Part shown: positions 17,121-25,099 of the stretch, piece by piece
Numbering within the stretch: the first letter of the stretch is position 1
How the letters are laid out: every line of letters starts with the position of its first letter
From: Slackia sp. ZJ119
GTDB taxonomy: Bacteria; Actinomycetota; Coriobacteriia; Coriobacteriales; Eggerthellaceae
DNA length: 64,000 bases
Assembly: GCF_011039175.1 (NCBI RefSeq)
Contig: NZ_JAAKEN010000001.1
Coordinates: 310,001 to 374,000 of the forward strand
Direction of reading: 5' to 3'
The notes under the pieces: generated by a model
Told to the model about the DNA's origin: nothing
Seen by the model: only the letters and a program-made list of their open reading frames with translations
The model's database searches: none
Made by a program: the position numbers and the translations under genes

Positions 17121-20100
17121 ATGTCGAAGCCGATTCTTTCGAAGAAGACCTACCGGGGAGGGGGCAGGGTTCTCAGCCTGATCCTTTCAGGCACCCTCGC
17201 CTTCGGCACGGTCCCGGCGGTCGCCCTGTCTCAGGCGGCCCTGGACGCGACTTTCGCGTATGCGGCGGCACCGCCGAGCACGGACGGCACCCTTAACGGC
17301 TGGACGGCCGGCAACGTCGCCTCCAACCTCGGCGTCGCCTCTCCCGACGACTGGAGCTCCGGAAGCACCAAGTACATGTACAACGGCAAGGCCCACGGGT
17401 TCGACCTGGCCAACCTCGACGTGACCGCCACGGTCGCGGAGGGTTCAGGGTCGCTCGACTGGGCCGGCTTCCCTCCCGCTCCCGCCGACAGCTACGTCGC
17501 CGAGCTCGGCGCCGACTGCTACGCCGTCGTCTCTTTGAAGCACACGTCGCCCGATGGGTACGAGACCGACCTGACGGGCGGCATCTCGTCCTACCTGAGC
17601 TCCGGCGCGCTCAGGCTGACCAACGCCGGCACCTACGAGGTTGGCATCGGCGTCGCGGGCACCGCCAACGCGCCCAGCCTCGACGAGGTTGCCACCACGA
17701 TCATCACCATCCCCCCCTTCGACATCTCGAAGTTGTCCCGTCACAACGTCTCGGCCCAAAACCAGCTCGCCAGCCGCTTCCCGCCCAATCCGACCGCTGC
17801 CGACGTGCTGAATCCCGTCGTGAAGCTGCAGAACAGAACGACGCTCGAGAAGGACGTCGACTACGAGGTCGTCGATCTGCGGCCTGGCCTTCCGTCGGGA
17901 GGCGTAACCCAGTGGTCCTTTATCGTCGAGGGCATGGGCAACTGCAAGGGCAGAAATGATCAAGGCGCCTTCAATGTGTGCGACAAGGACATCGCCGACG
18001 CGACGGTCGCCCTGGCCGCTCCGGACGATCCGATCTTCTACGACGGCATGGGAAAGATTCCCGACGTCACTGTCAACGCGCCGCTGGTTGAGGGCGGCGG
18101 GCTTCTGTCCGCGGGCGGTGACTACAGAATCTCCTACAGGAACTACGTCAAGGCCGGCACGGCAACGGTCGACATCATCGGCGCAGGCCAGTATGCAGGT
18201 GAGACGAGCATCGGTTTCAATATCCAGCCGCTGCAGCTTGACGGCGCCTCCCCCGACGGCGTCACGCTCAACGGGGCGGACGGCCTGGTCTACACCGGCA
18301 AGCCCCTCAAGCCTCTGGTGGCGTGGGACCGCAGCGATGTGACCCCGACCAACAACGGCTACACGGGCGGGGCGATCAATCTCGGCCGGTACAGCGGCGA
18401 CCTGACCTGCACGTACGAGGGCAACGTGGACGCCACCACGGGCGGGCGGAAGGCCTACGCGGTGATATCCGGCAAGACGGGCAACTTCGCGGGCGAGCTG
18501 AGGGTCCCGTTCGACATCGAGCAGGCGGAGCTGACGGGCGGCAACGTGTCCGTCGCGAGATCCGTGACTCCCGGCACCTCCGCCGCCGACGCGGTGAAGG
18601 TCACGTTCGGCGAGAGGACGCTCGTCGCCGGCACCGACTACGCTGTCTCGACCTCGGGCATCGTTCCCGGCACCGTGACCGCCACCGTCACCGGCACCGG
18701 CACCGGCAACTTCAAGGGCACGGTCCAGAAGTCGGAGGAGGTCTGCTACGACATCGCCCAGGCCGACGTCACGGTCAAGCCCGTTGTCTACAACGGAAGC
18801 GCCCAAACGTCCGAGGTCGAGGTCAGCTACATGAACGGCAGCGACAAGGTCGTCGTGCCCTCGAGCGCCTACGACGTGACGGGTGCGGGCGCGGCCGACG
18901 CCACGAACGCCGGAACCTACCCGGTGACGGTGACGGGCAAGGAGAACGAGGGCTGGACCGGCTCGGCAAGCTGCAACTTCGTCGTCAACCCGGCGACGGT
19001 CTCCGCCGAGCCGCAGGTCTCATACGACGCGGCCGGCCTGCCGGTCGTGACGGTGCCCGGCCTCGTGGAGGGCGTCGACTTCACGGTCGCGGCCGACCCG
19101 GCGACCAAGACCATCACCGTGACCTACAAGGGCAACTACACGGGCACGGCCACGGTCGGCTACAAGCCCGCGCCCGCGCCCGCGCCCGCGCCCACGCCCG
19201 CGCCCGCGCCTGCGCCCGGCGTGCCCGGCGGCCCAGGCGGTTCCGGCGGGTCCGGAGGCTCTGGCGGACCAGGCGGCTCCGGCGGTTCGGGAGGCTCCGG
19301 CGGGTCCGGCGACACCGATACACCTGGCGGCTCTGGCGGATCGGGGGGCTCGGGAGGATCCGACGGCTCGGGCGGTTCCGGCGGGTCCGATACATCCAAC
19401 GGCTCGGGAGGCTCCGGCGGCACCGGCGGCACCGATGTGCCTGGTCAGCCCGGCGGCGGGTCCGGCGGGTCCGGCGGCTCCGGCGGCTCCGGCGACATCG
19501 ATGGGCCTGGCGAGCCCGACGGTCCGGATGAGCCTGGCGGGTCCGATACGTCCGGCGGCTCTGGGAATCCTGACGTGCCCGGCGGTTCGGGAGGCTCCGA
19601 CGGCTCCGGCGGTTCGGGCGAGTCCGGGGATCCCGATGTGCCTGGCGGTGGCTCGGGCGGCACCGACGTGCCCGGCCAGCCCGGCGGTTCTGGCGGCTCC
19701 GGCGGATCGGATGGATCTGGCGGCTCCGGCGACACCGATGGGCCTGGCGAGCCCGGCGGTCCGGATGAGCCCGGCGGGTCCGATACGCCCGACGGCTCTG
19801 GGGATCCTGACGTGCCTGGCGGTTCCGGCGGGTCTGGCGGCTCCGGCGGCACCGACGTGCCCGGCCAGCCTGGTGGCTCAGGCGGCTCGGGCGGCTCCGG
19901 CGGTTCTGGCGGCTCCGGCGGGTCCGGTCAGCCTGGTGGCTCAGGCGGCTCGGGCGGCTCCGGCGTGCCTGGGGAGTCCGGCGGCTCCGGCGAATCCGGC
20001 GCCTCCGGCGAGTCAGTCGTCCCGCCCGCCCCGCCAACGGGCGGCGGCTGGTCCGGCTCCGGCGAGAACTGGGCCTACTACGAGAACGGCGAGCCCGTCA

Positions 20101-20591
20101 AGGGCGGTTGGAGGTTCATCGGCGGCGAATGGTACCACTTCGAGGAAAACGGCAGGATGACCGACCCGCAGTGGTTCCAGGATGTCGACGGCAGATGGTA
20201 CCTGCTCAACCAGTCCCAGAAGGGCTCCTACGGGGCGATGCTCTCCGGATGGCAGTTCGTTGACGGCGAGTGGTACTACCTGAACGAGAAGCACGACGGC
20301 TACTTTGGCGCCATGCTTTACGGCTGGCAGAAGGTGGACGGCGATTGGTACTACCTCAACACGAAACACGACGGCACGTTCGGCAAGATGCTGTCCGGCT
20401 GGGCCAAGGTCAAGGGCGAGTGGTACCTGCTGAACACGAAGCACGACGGCACGTTCGGCCGCATGCTCACCGGTTGGCAGAAGGCCGGCGGCAAGTGGTA
20501 CTGGATGGACAAATCCGGCGCCATGGCCTCGAACGCCTGGGTCGGCCCCTGCTGGGTGAACGCCTCCGGCGTGTGGACGGCAACCCGCTAG
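17121..20591 (+). CDS. Large secreted surface protein with MBG-like repeats, Gly/Ser stalk and C-terminal cell-wall-binding repeats
   Basis: The 1156-residue product starts with a signal peptide (about residues 1-45). Residues ~60-690 form several beta-rich repeats with the words YNG/YTGK, YKGNYTGTATVGY and GTAT..VTGTGTGNF that resemble MBG/immunoglobulin-like adhesin domains. Then come an Ala-Pro stretch (~683-700), a Gly/Ser/Pro/Asp stalk of roughly 265 residues, and a C-terminal ~180 residues with five or six GW..VDGEWYYLN-type repeats of the choline/glucan-binding family. These probably hold the protein non-covalently on the cell wall; no LPXTG motif is present. ATG 17121 is preceded by AGAAAGG. 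A paralogue lies at 49.6 kb. The ligand is unknown. Confidence 0.9.
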   Translation: MSKPILSKKTYRGGGRVLSLILSGTLAFGTVPAVALSQAALDATFAYAAAPPSTDGTLNGWTAGNVASNLGVASPDDWSSGSTKYMYNGKAHGFDLANLDVTATVAEGSGSLDWAGFPPAPADSYVAELGADCYAVVSLKHTSPDGYETDLTGGISSYLSSGALRLTNAGTYEVGIGVAGTANAPSLDEVATTIITIPPFDISKLSRHNVSAQNQLASRFPPNPTAADVLNPVVKLQNRTTLEKDVDYEVVDLRPGLPSGGVTQWSFIVEGMGNCKGRNDQGAFNVCDKDIADATVALAAPDDPIFYDGMGKIPDVTVNAPLVEGGGLLSAGGDYRISYRNYVKAGTATVDIIGAGQYAGETSIGFNIQPLQLDGASPDGVTLNGADGLVYTGKPLKPLVAWDRSDVTPTNNGYTGGAINLGRYSGDLTCTYEGNVDATTGGRKAYAVISGKTGNFAGELRVPFDIEQAELTGGNVSVARSVTPGTSAADAVKVTFGERTLVAGTDYAVSTSGIVPGTVTATVTGTGTGNFKGTVQKSEEVCYDIAQADVTVKPVVYNGSAQTSEVEVSYMNGSDKVVVPSSAYDVTGAGAADATNAGTYPVTVTGKENEGWTGSASCNFVVNPATVSAEPQVSYDAAGLPVVTVPGLVEGVDFTVAADPATKTITVTYKGNYTGTATVGYKPAPAPAPAPTPAPAPAPGVPGGPGGSGGSGGSGGPGGSGGSGGSGGSGDTDTPGGSGGSGGSGGSDGSGGSGGSDTSNGSGGSGGTGGTDVPGQPGGGSGGSGGSGGSGDIDGPGEPDGPDEPGGSDTSGGSGNPDVPGGSGGSDGSGGSGESGDPDVPGGGSGGTDVPGQPGGSGGSGGSDGSGGSGDTDGPGEPGGPDEPGGSDTPDGSGDPDVPGGSGGSGGSGGTDVPGQPGGSGGSGGSGGSGGSGGSGQPGGSGGSGGSGVPGESGGSGESGASGESVVPPAPPTGGGWSGSGENWAYYENGEPVKGGWRFIGGEWYHFEENGRMTDPQWFQDVDGRWYLLNQSQKGSYGAMLSGWQFVDGEWYYLNEKHDGYFGAMLYGWQKVDGDWYYLNTKHDGTFGKMLSGWAKVKGEWYLLNTKHDGTFGRMLTGWQKAGGKWYWMDKSGAMASNAWVGPCWVNASGVWTATR

Positions 20592-20604
20592 CCTGAACGA
20601 GAAG

Positions 20605-20987
20605 GCGCATCCCCAGCCCGCCGCCGCAATGCCGCCGGCCCTGCTTCGGGATGCGCCCGGCCCCGCCGTCCGGGGACGGCGGGGCCGGTGCAGTTGTGCA
20701 GGCTGTGGCAGCGTTTGACAACGAGGGCGCGGATTCTGTGCAGTTGTGCAGGCTGTGGCAGGGAGATTCGGCATTTCTCCGGAATAGTTAGCGGTTTCTG
20801 ACTTTTAGCGCTCAAAAGGGCCAGGTCAGAAGCTTGGAGGATTGCTCTGGTTCAATGCGTTCTGCCACAGCCTGCTTAACTGCACAAAAAACGGGGATCC
20901 GTTGTCAAACGCTGCCACAGCCTGCCAAATTGCACAGGGACCGGGAACCTTCCGCTGCAAGCCGCGAAACCGCGCCGGTGCTCGCCC
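20605..20987. repeat. 383-bp palindromic repeat element, copy 1
   Basis: This element is nearly identical to 30491-30873 and of the same length. It begins with a perfect 14-bp GC hairpin (20657-20670 / 20675-20688). It then carries two direct copies of a ~36-bp motif (GTGCAGTTGTGCAGGCTGTG...GCAGCGTTTGACAACG), a central core with GGGCCAGGTCAGAAGCTTGG, and two inverted copies of the same motif. It sits directly after the surface-protein gene. The remaining ~270 bases up to the PucR gene show no gene. Confidence 0.85.
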
Positions 20988-21260
20988 AACCCTGCTTGAA
21001 AGGCGGACTTGGGCGCTTCGCCAGTTCGCTTCGCGCCGCTCGGCGTTGGCGGGAAGGCGGGTTTTCGCTTCGCGCCGCAAGCTTTCGCACGGCACGTTTG
21101 TGCATTTGCCCAAACGGGGCTTGCCGATTCGTTCGCGTGAATATGGTCCGTGCCGTTTTGCGCGTGTATCCTGTCCCCAGTGCGCGTGGCTTGGGTCTTG
21201 GGCAGGTGCAAGACGGACGAGGGATCTTGTCCCTGCTCGTGAAAAAGAGCGGGGGTGGCT

Positions 21261-22535
21261 ATGGTCAACGCGGAACTGTATGGCTCCCTTTTTGCCGCTT
21301 TGAGCAAAAGGAGCGCCATGGAGATCGCGAAGGTCTCGCAGAGGCATCTCGGAATGCCCGTGGTTGCCACGGACGCCGCCTTCGTGGTGATCGCGAAGTG
21401 GCCGAACGAGCCGCTGGGCGACGAGCAGTGGGACGCGAACCGCGTCAACTTCCAGATAGAGCCGCGCTTTCTTGAAACGTTTCGCGAAGACGACCACTTC
21501 GCCCGGCACGTTGAGGCCAAGGCGCCTATCCTGATCGACTGGGGCCATTACGCAGGCAGGCCGCGCCTGACCGCGCTCATCCGCACGAAGGGCTCGGTCG
21601 CCGGCTTCGTGAGCGCGTTGACCACGGGCTGCGAGGTAGAGCCGTGGCATTATGCGGCCATCGAGGCCATCGCCGAGGCGTATTCCCTTCTCGCCGAGAT
21701 GGAGGTCGGCGCACGGTCGAAGCGGCTGGACTTTTCCACGGCGTTCCTCTACGGCATGTTGGGCGGGACGCTGTGCGAAGGCGAAGAGCGTGCGATCATG
21801 CGAGCGCAGTTCACAAGCCAGATTCCCGGGCCGTACCTGCTTATCAGCGCCAAGACGCGCAACCCTTACGAGAAGGCACTCGAGCGATACCTGGGAAGCG
21901 AGCTCGAGCGGTACTTCGGGTCGGTCGCCCAGGCCGTCTGCGACGGCACGCTCTACCTTTTGACGGGAAACGTCCCCGCCGACTACCGCAATTCCGAGGT
22001 GTTCCATGCGGCTACGAGCGCCGTGAAGAAGTTCGGGGCCGTGTGCGGCCTCAGCCGCCCGTTCTCCTGTATAGATGACCTTGCCGATCATCGATGGCAG
22101 GCTGACAGCGTGCTGCGCATCGGGGAGATCTTGAAGCCCGACAAGACGGTCTACCACTATGACGACTTCCTGCTGGACATCGCGCTTGACGAGGTGACGA
22201 GCCGCGTCGGGCTGGAACTTGTCGAGCCGACGGCTGTGCGTGCGCTGCGAAGGGAGGACGCGGAGAACGGGACCGAGTACCTCGAGACGCTGCGGCACTA
22301 CATCTTGTCGGGGATGAACAAGAAGGCCACGGCCGCCGCTTTGAACATCCACCGCAACACGCTTTTGTACCGCCTGGAGCACATCGAGCTCGTCGTTGGA
22401 GGGGACGAGGCCCAAGAGGGGCTGTTCCTCTACTTTTTGCTTGAGCGCCACGCCGAAGGCGTCGAGGCGGGGAAGTCGGCACGTGCGCATGCGCGGTGGG
22501 AAAACGGCGAAGGCCCAGGTGAGCGCCGTGTCTGA
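21261..22535 (+). CDS. PucR/CdaR-family transcriptional regulator
   Basis: The 424-residue protein ends in the PucR-type helix-turn-helix (about 345-375, YILSGMNKKATAAALNIHRN, followed by LLYRLEHIE). The first ~170 residues look like a ligand-sensing domain and the middle like the GGDEF-related CdaR region. Such regulators usually activate catabolic genes in response to a small molecule. The ATG at 21261 is chosen (GGGGG directly upstream); a GTG at 21255 is also possible. The gene overlaps the following NuoE-like gene by eight bases, so regulator and redox genes are likely one transcript, which is unusual for a regulator and suggests positive feedback. Confidence 0.85.
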   Translation: MVNAELYGSLFAALSKRSAMEIAKVSQRHLGMPVVATDAAFVVIAKWPNEPLGDEQWDANRVNFQIEPRFLETFREDDHFARHVEAKAPILIDWGHYAGRPRLTALIRTKGSVAGFVSALTTGCEVEPWHYAAIEAIAEAYSLLAEMEVGARSKRLDFSTAFLYGMLGGTLCEGEERAIMRAQFTSQIPGPYLLISAKTRNPYEKALERYLGSELERYFGSVAQAVCDGTLYLLTGNVPADYRNSEVFHAATSAVKKFGAVCGLSRPFSCIDDLADHRWQADSVLRIGEILKPDKTVYHYDDFLLDIALDEVTSRVGLELVEPTAVRALRREDAENGTEYLETLRHYILSGMNKKATAAALNIHRNTLLYRLEHIELVVGGDEAQEGLFLYFLLERHAEGVEAGKSARAHARWENGEGPGERRV

Positions 22536-23097
22536 CGCGACCGCCGCTCCTGTTGTCCCTGCAGCGCCCGCTGGCGGCGCAGGCGCCGGTCCCGCCGCCG
22601 CGCCTGAACACGCGCTCGCCCGGCGCGTGGAGCAGCTTGCGCAGCGCTACCCGGACGACGTCGGCCGCGTCATCGGCCTGCTCAACGACGTGCAGGACGA
22701 GTGCGGCTATCTGCCTGAAGAGGCGCTGCACGCCATCGCCGACCTCTGCGACGTGTCCTTTGACGAGCTCGTCGCGTCGGCGCGTTTCTTCAAGACGCTT
22801 TCGACAGAACCGGTGGGCAAGGTCGTCATCGAAGTGTGCGACGGAACGGCCTGCCACACCCAAGGGGCCGTCCGCCTTGCGCAGACGATGGCCGACAAGC
22901 TGGGGATCGAGATCGGCCAGACGACGCCCGACGGGCTTTTCACGCTGCGCCTCGTGCATTGCGTCGGCGCGTGCAGCGTCGCGCCCGTGGCGGTCGTCGC
23001 CGGGACGGCCTACGGCCGGGTGAAGACGGCGAACGTCGACGGCGTGATCGAGCATGCGCACGCCGCGCTCAAGGAGGTGGACCGCCGTGGGGAGTGA
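22528..23097 (+). CDS. NuoE-like [2Fe-2S] subunit of an NAD(H)-linked oxidoreductase
   Basis: The 189-residue protein has an Ala/Pro-rich N-terminus followed by the thioredoxin-like [2Fe-2S] ferredoxin fold of NuoE. The cluster cysteines are visible at C104 and C109 (CDGTAC) and C145 and C149 (CVGAC). In complex I, NAD-reducing hydrogenases and NAD-dependent formate dehydrogenases this subunit passes electrons to or from the NuoF-like flavoprotein. GTG 22528 is preferred because AGGTGAG lies just before it; GTG 22519 is an alternative. It overlaps both neighbours, so it is translationally coupled to the PucR gene and to the NuoF-like gene. Confidence 0.88.
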   Translation: MSDATAAPVVPAAPAGGAGAGPAAAPEHALARRVEQLAQRYPDDVGRVIGLLNDVQDECGYLPEEALHAIADLCDVSFDELVASARFFKTLSTEPVGKVVIEVCDGTACHTQGAVRLAQTMADKLGIEIGQTTPDGLFTLRLVHCVGACSVAPVAVVAGTAYGRVKTANVDGVIEHAHAALKEVDRRGE

Positions 23098-24928
23098 TCG
23101 CGCGACGGGCGCCGCGCCGGCCGGCCAGGGCGTGGCCGACGCGTCTGCTGCGCTTGCGGCTCAGACGGGCCGGGTGCGCGTCACGGTCGGCTTGGGGTCG
23201 TGCGGGACGGCCGCCGGGGCGAAGGACGTGTTCGCGGCGCTGCGCCAGGAGCTGGCGGGCGCCGACGTCGACGTGGCGGGCGTCGGGTGCATGGGCCTGT
23301 GCCACGCCGAGCCTTTGGTCGGCGTGAGCAGGCCAAACGAAGGCTCGCGCTACTTCGGCAACGTCGAGGTGCGCCAAGCTGCAGAGATCGCTCGGTTTGC
23401 GCGGGGCTGTGGCGACGTCCCTGCCGGAGAGCTCGACATGCAGGAGGCCTTCGAGGGCCAGGTTCGCCTGGTCATGGCTGAAAGCGGCTGCGTCGACCCG
23501 CACTCCTTGGAAGAGTTTTGCGCCCTTGGGGGCTACGAGGCCCTCAAGAAGGCTCTCTCGTCGAGCCCCGATGACGTCATCGATCTCGTCGAGGCGTCCG
23601 GTCTGCGGGGCCGCGGCGGCGCGGGCTATCCGACGGGTGAGAAGTGGCGGCAGTGCGCCCAAGCCGTCGAGGCGCTCAAGGCCGCCGGGGACGACGCGTT
23701 TTCCTTCGTGGTCATGAACGCAGACGAGGGCGATCCGGGCGCGTACATGAACCGCAGCCTGCTCGAAAGCAACCCCCATCGGGTGCTCGAGGGAGTCGTC
23801 ATTGCCGCCTACGCTGTCCGTGCGCGTCGCGCCTACCTGTTCGTGCGCTCTGAATATCCGCTTGCCTGCCGCACGCTCGAAGGGGCGGTCGAGCAGCTGT
23901 ACGCCGCGGGCGGGCTGGGGCGGCACGTCTTCGGCTCGGACTTCAGCTTGGACGTTCGGGTGGTTCGCGGCGCCGGCGCGTACCTCAACGGCGAGGAAAC
24001 CGCGCTTCTGCGCGTCTTGGAAGACGGCGTGTGCCGCCCGCGCAAGCGTCCGCCCTATCCTGCCGAAAAGGGCCTGAAGGGACGGCCGACCTGCGTCAAC
24101 AACGTCGAGACGCTGGCGAACGTCCCCTTCGTGGTCGCACGCGGGGCGCAGGCGTATCGACGCGTGGGCACGCCGACGTGCCCGGGAACGAAGCTTTTCA
24201 GCGTCGTGGGAGACGTGGAGCGATGCGGGCTGGTCGAGGTGCCGCTCGGCACGTCGATCGGTGCGCTGGCAGGCAAGATCGGGCGTGCGAAAACGTTCAA
24301 GGCCGTGCAGATCGGCGGGCCTTCGGGCGGCCTTCTGCCGGCGTCCCTTGCCGACGCGCCCATCGACTACGAGTCGCTCGTCGAGCTCGGCGCCATCATG
24401 GGCTCGGGAGGGTTCGTCGTCGTCGGGCACGACCAGTGCGTCGTCGACATGGCGCTGTACTTCATGCGCTTTTCCCGCGACGAGGCGTGCGGCCAATGCC
24501 GCGCGTGCCTTGCCCGCTCCGACCGGTGCATCGAGATCCTCGAGGCCCTCACGCAGGGGTCTGCCGGCGAAAGCCAGGTCGAGGAGCTGCGCGAAGCCGC
24601 ACAGGCCATTGCGAAGAGCGCGTTGTGCGGCCTGTGCAAAAGCTCCGCCAACGTGGTCCTGTCGGCGCTGCGCTATTTCCCCGAAGAGTTCGCGGCGCAC
24701 GTGCGCGGCGAATGCCCCGGCCTCGTGTGCCGCGACCTCGTCTCGTACGAGATCGACCAGGTGCGCTGCCAGGGGGAGCGCTGCTGTTTGCTCACGTGTC
24801 CGGGCAACGCGATAAAGGGGCGGTTCGGCAAGCCCGGCAACATCGTCGGGCGGCTGTGCCAAAGGTGCGGGATGTGCGCGGTGTCGTGCCCCTACGGCGC
24901 GGTCCGCAAGGTGACGCCCGCGCGGTGA
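23087..24928 (+). CDS. NuoF-like FMN/NAD(H)-binding iron-sulfur subunit
   Basis: The 613-residue flavoprotein has four parts. An N-terminal thioredoxin-like domain carries CGTAAGA and CMGLC. The NuoF core follows, with GLRGRGGAGYPTGEKW near 176 (NADH/FMN site), NADEGDPGAYMNR near 211 and GAGAYLNGEETALL. An SLBB plus [4Fe-4S] region contains CGQCRAC and a later CGLC. A C-terminal two-cluster ferredoxin domain contains CCLLTCP and CQRCGMCAVSCPYG. This layout is that of HydB/HndC-type and NAD-dependent formate dehydrogenase subunits rather than respiratory complex I. It probably exchanges electrons between NAD(H) and the molybdoenzyme downstream. GTG 23087 follows AAGGAGGTGG and overlaps the previous gene by 11 bases. 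Confidence 0.9.
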   Translation: MGSDRATGAAPAGQGVADASAALAAQTGRVRVTVGLGSCGTAAGAKDVFAALRQELAGADVDVAGVGCMGLCHAEPLVGVSRPNEGSRYFGNVEVRQAAEIARFARGCGDVPAGELDMQEAFEGQVRLVMAESGCVDPHSLEEFCALGGYEALKKALSSSPDDVIDLVEASGLRGRGGAGYPTGEKWRQCAQAVEALKAAGDDAFSFVVMNADEGDPGAYMNRSLLESNPHRVLEGVVIAAYAVRARRAYLFVRSEYPLACRTLEGAVEQLYAAGGLGRHVFGSDFSLDVRVVRGAGAYLNGEETALLRVLEDGVCRPRKRPPYPAEKGLKGRPTCVNNVETLANVPFVVARGAQAYRRVGTPTCPGTKLFSVVGDVERCGLVEVPLGTSIGALAGKIGRAKTFKAVQIGGPSGGLLPASLADAPIDYESLVELGAIMGSGGFVVVGHDQCVVDMALYFMRFSRDEACGQCRACLARSDRCIEILEALTQGSAGESQVEELREAAQAIAKSALCGLCKSSANVVLSALRYFPEEFAAHVRGECPGLVCRDLVSYEIDQVRCQGERCCLLTCPGNAIKGRFGKPGNIVGRLCQRCGMCAVSCPYGAVRKVTPAR

Positions 24929-25099
24929 CGCCTGCGGCTGCCGAAGGCGGCCGGGGCGACTGGAACCTATGAAAAAAGCTGTCGCTTGGCGGCTTGGCAA
25001 AAAGGCAAGAAGAAAGGAAAGGGCTTCGGGCCGCGGGAGACGGAAGGGGGTTGCGGGCCCGAGGCGAAGTCGAGGAGAGAAAACGAGAGGAGTGCAACA

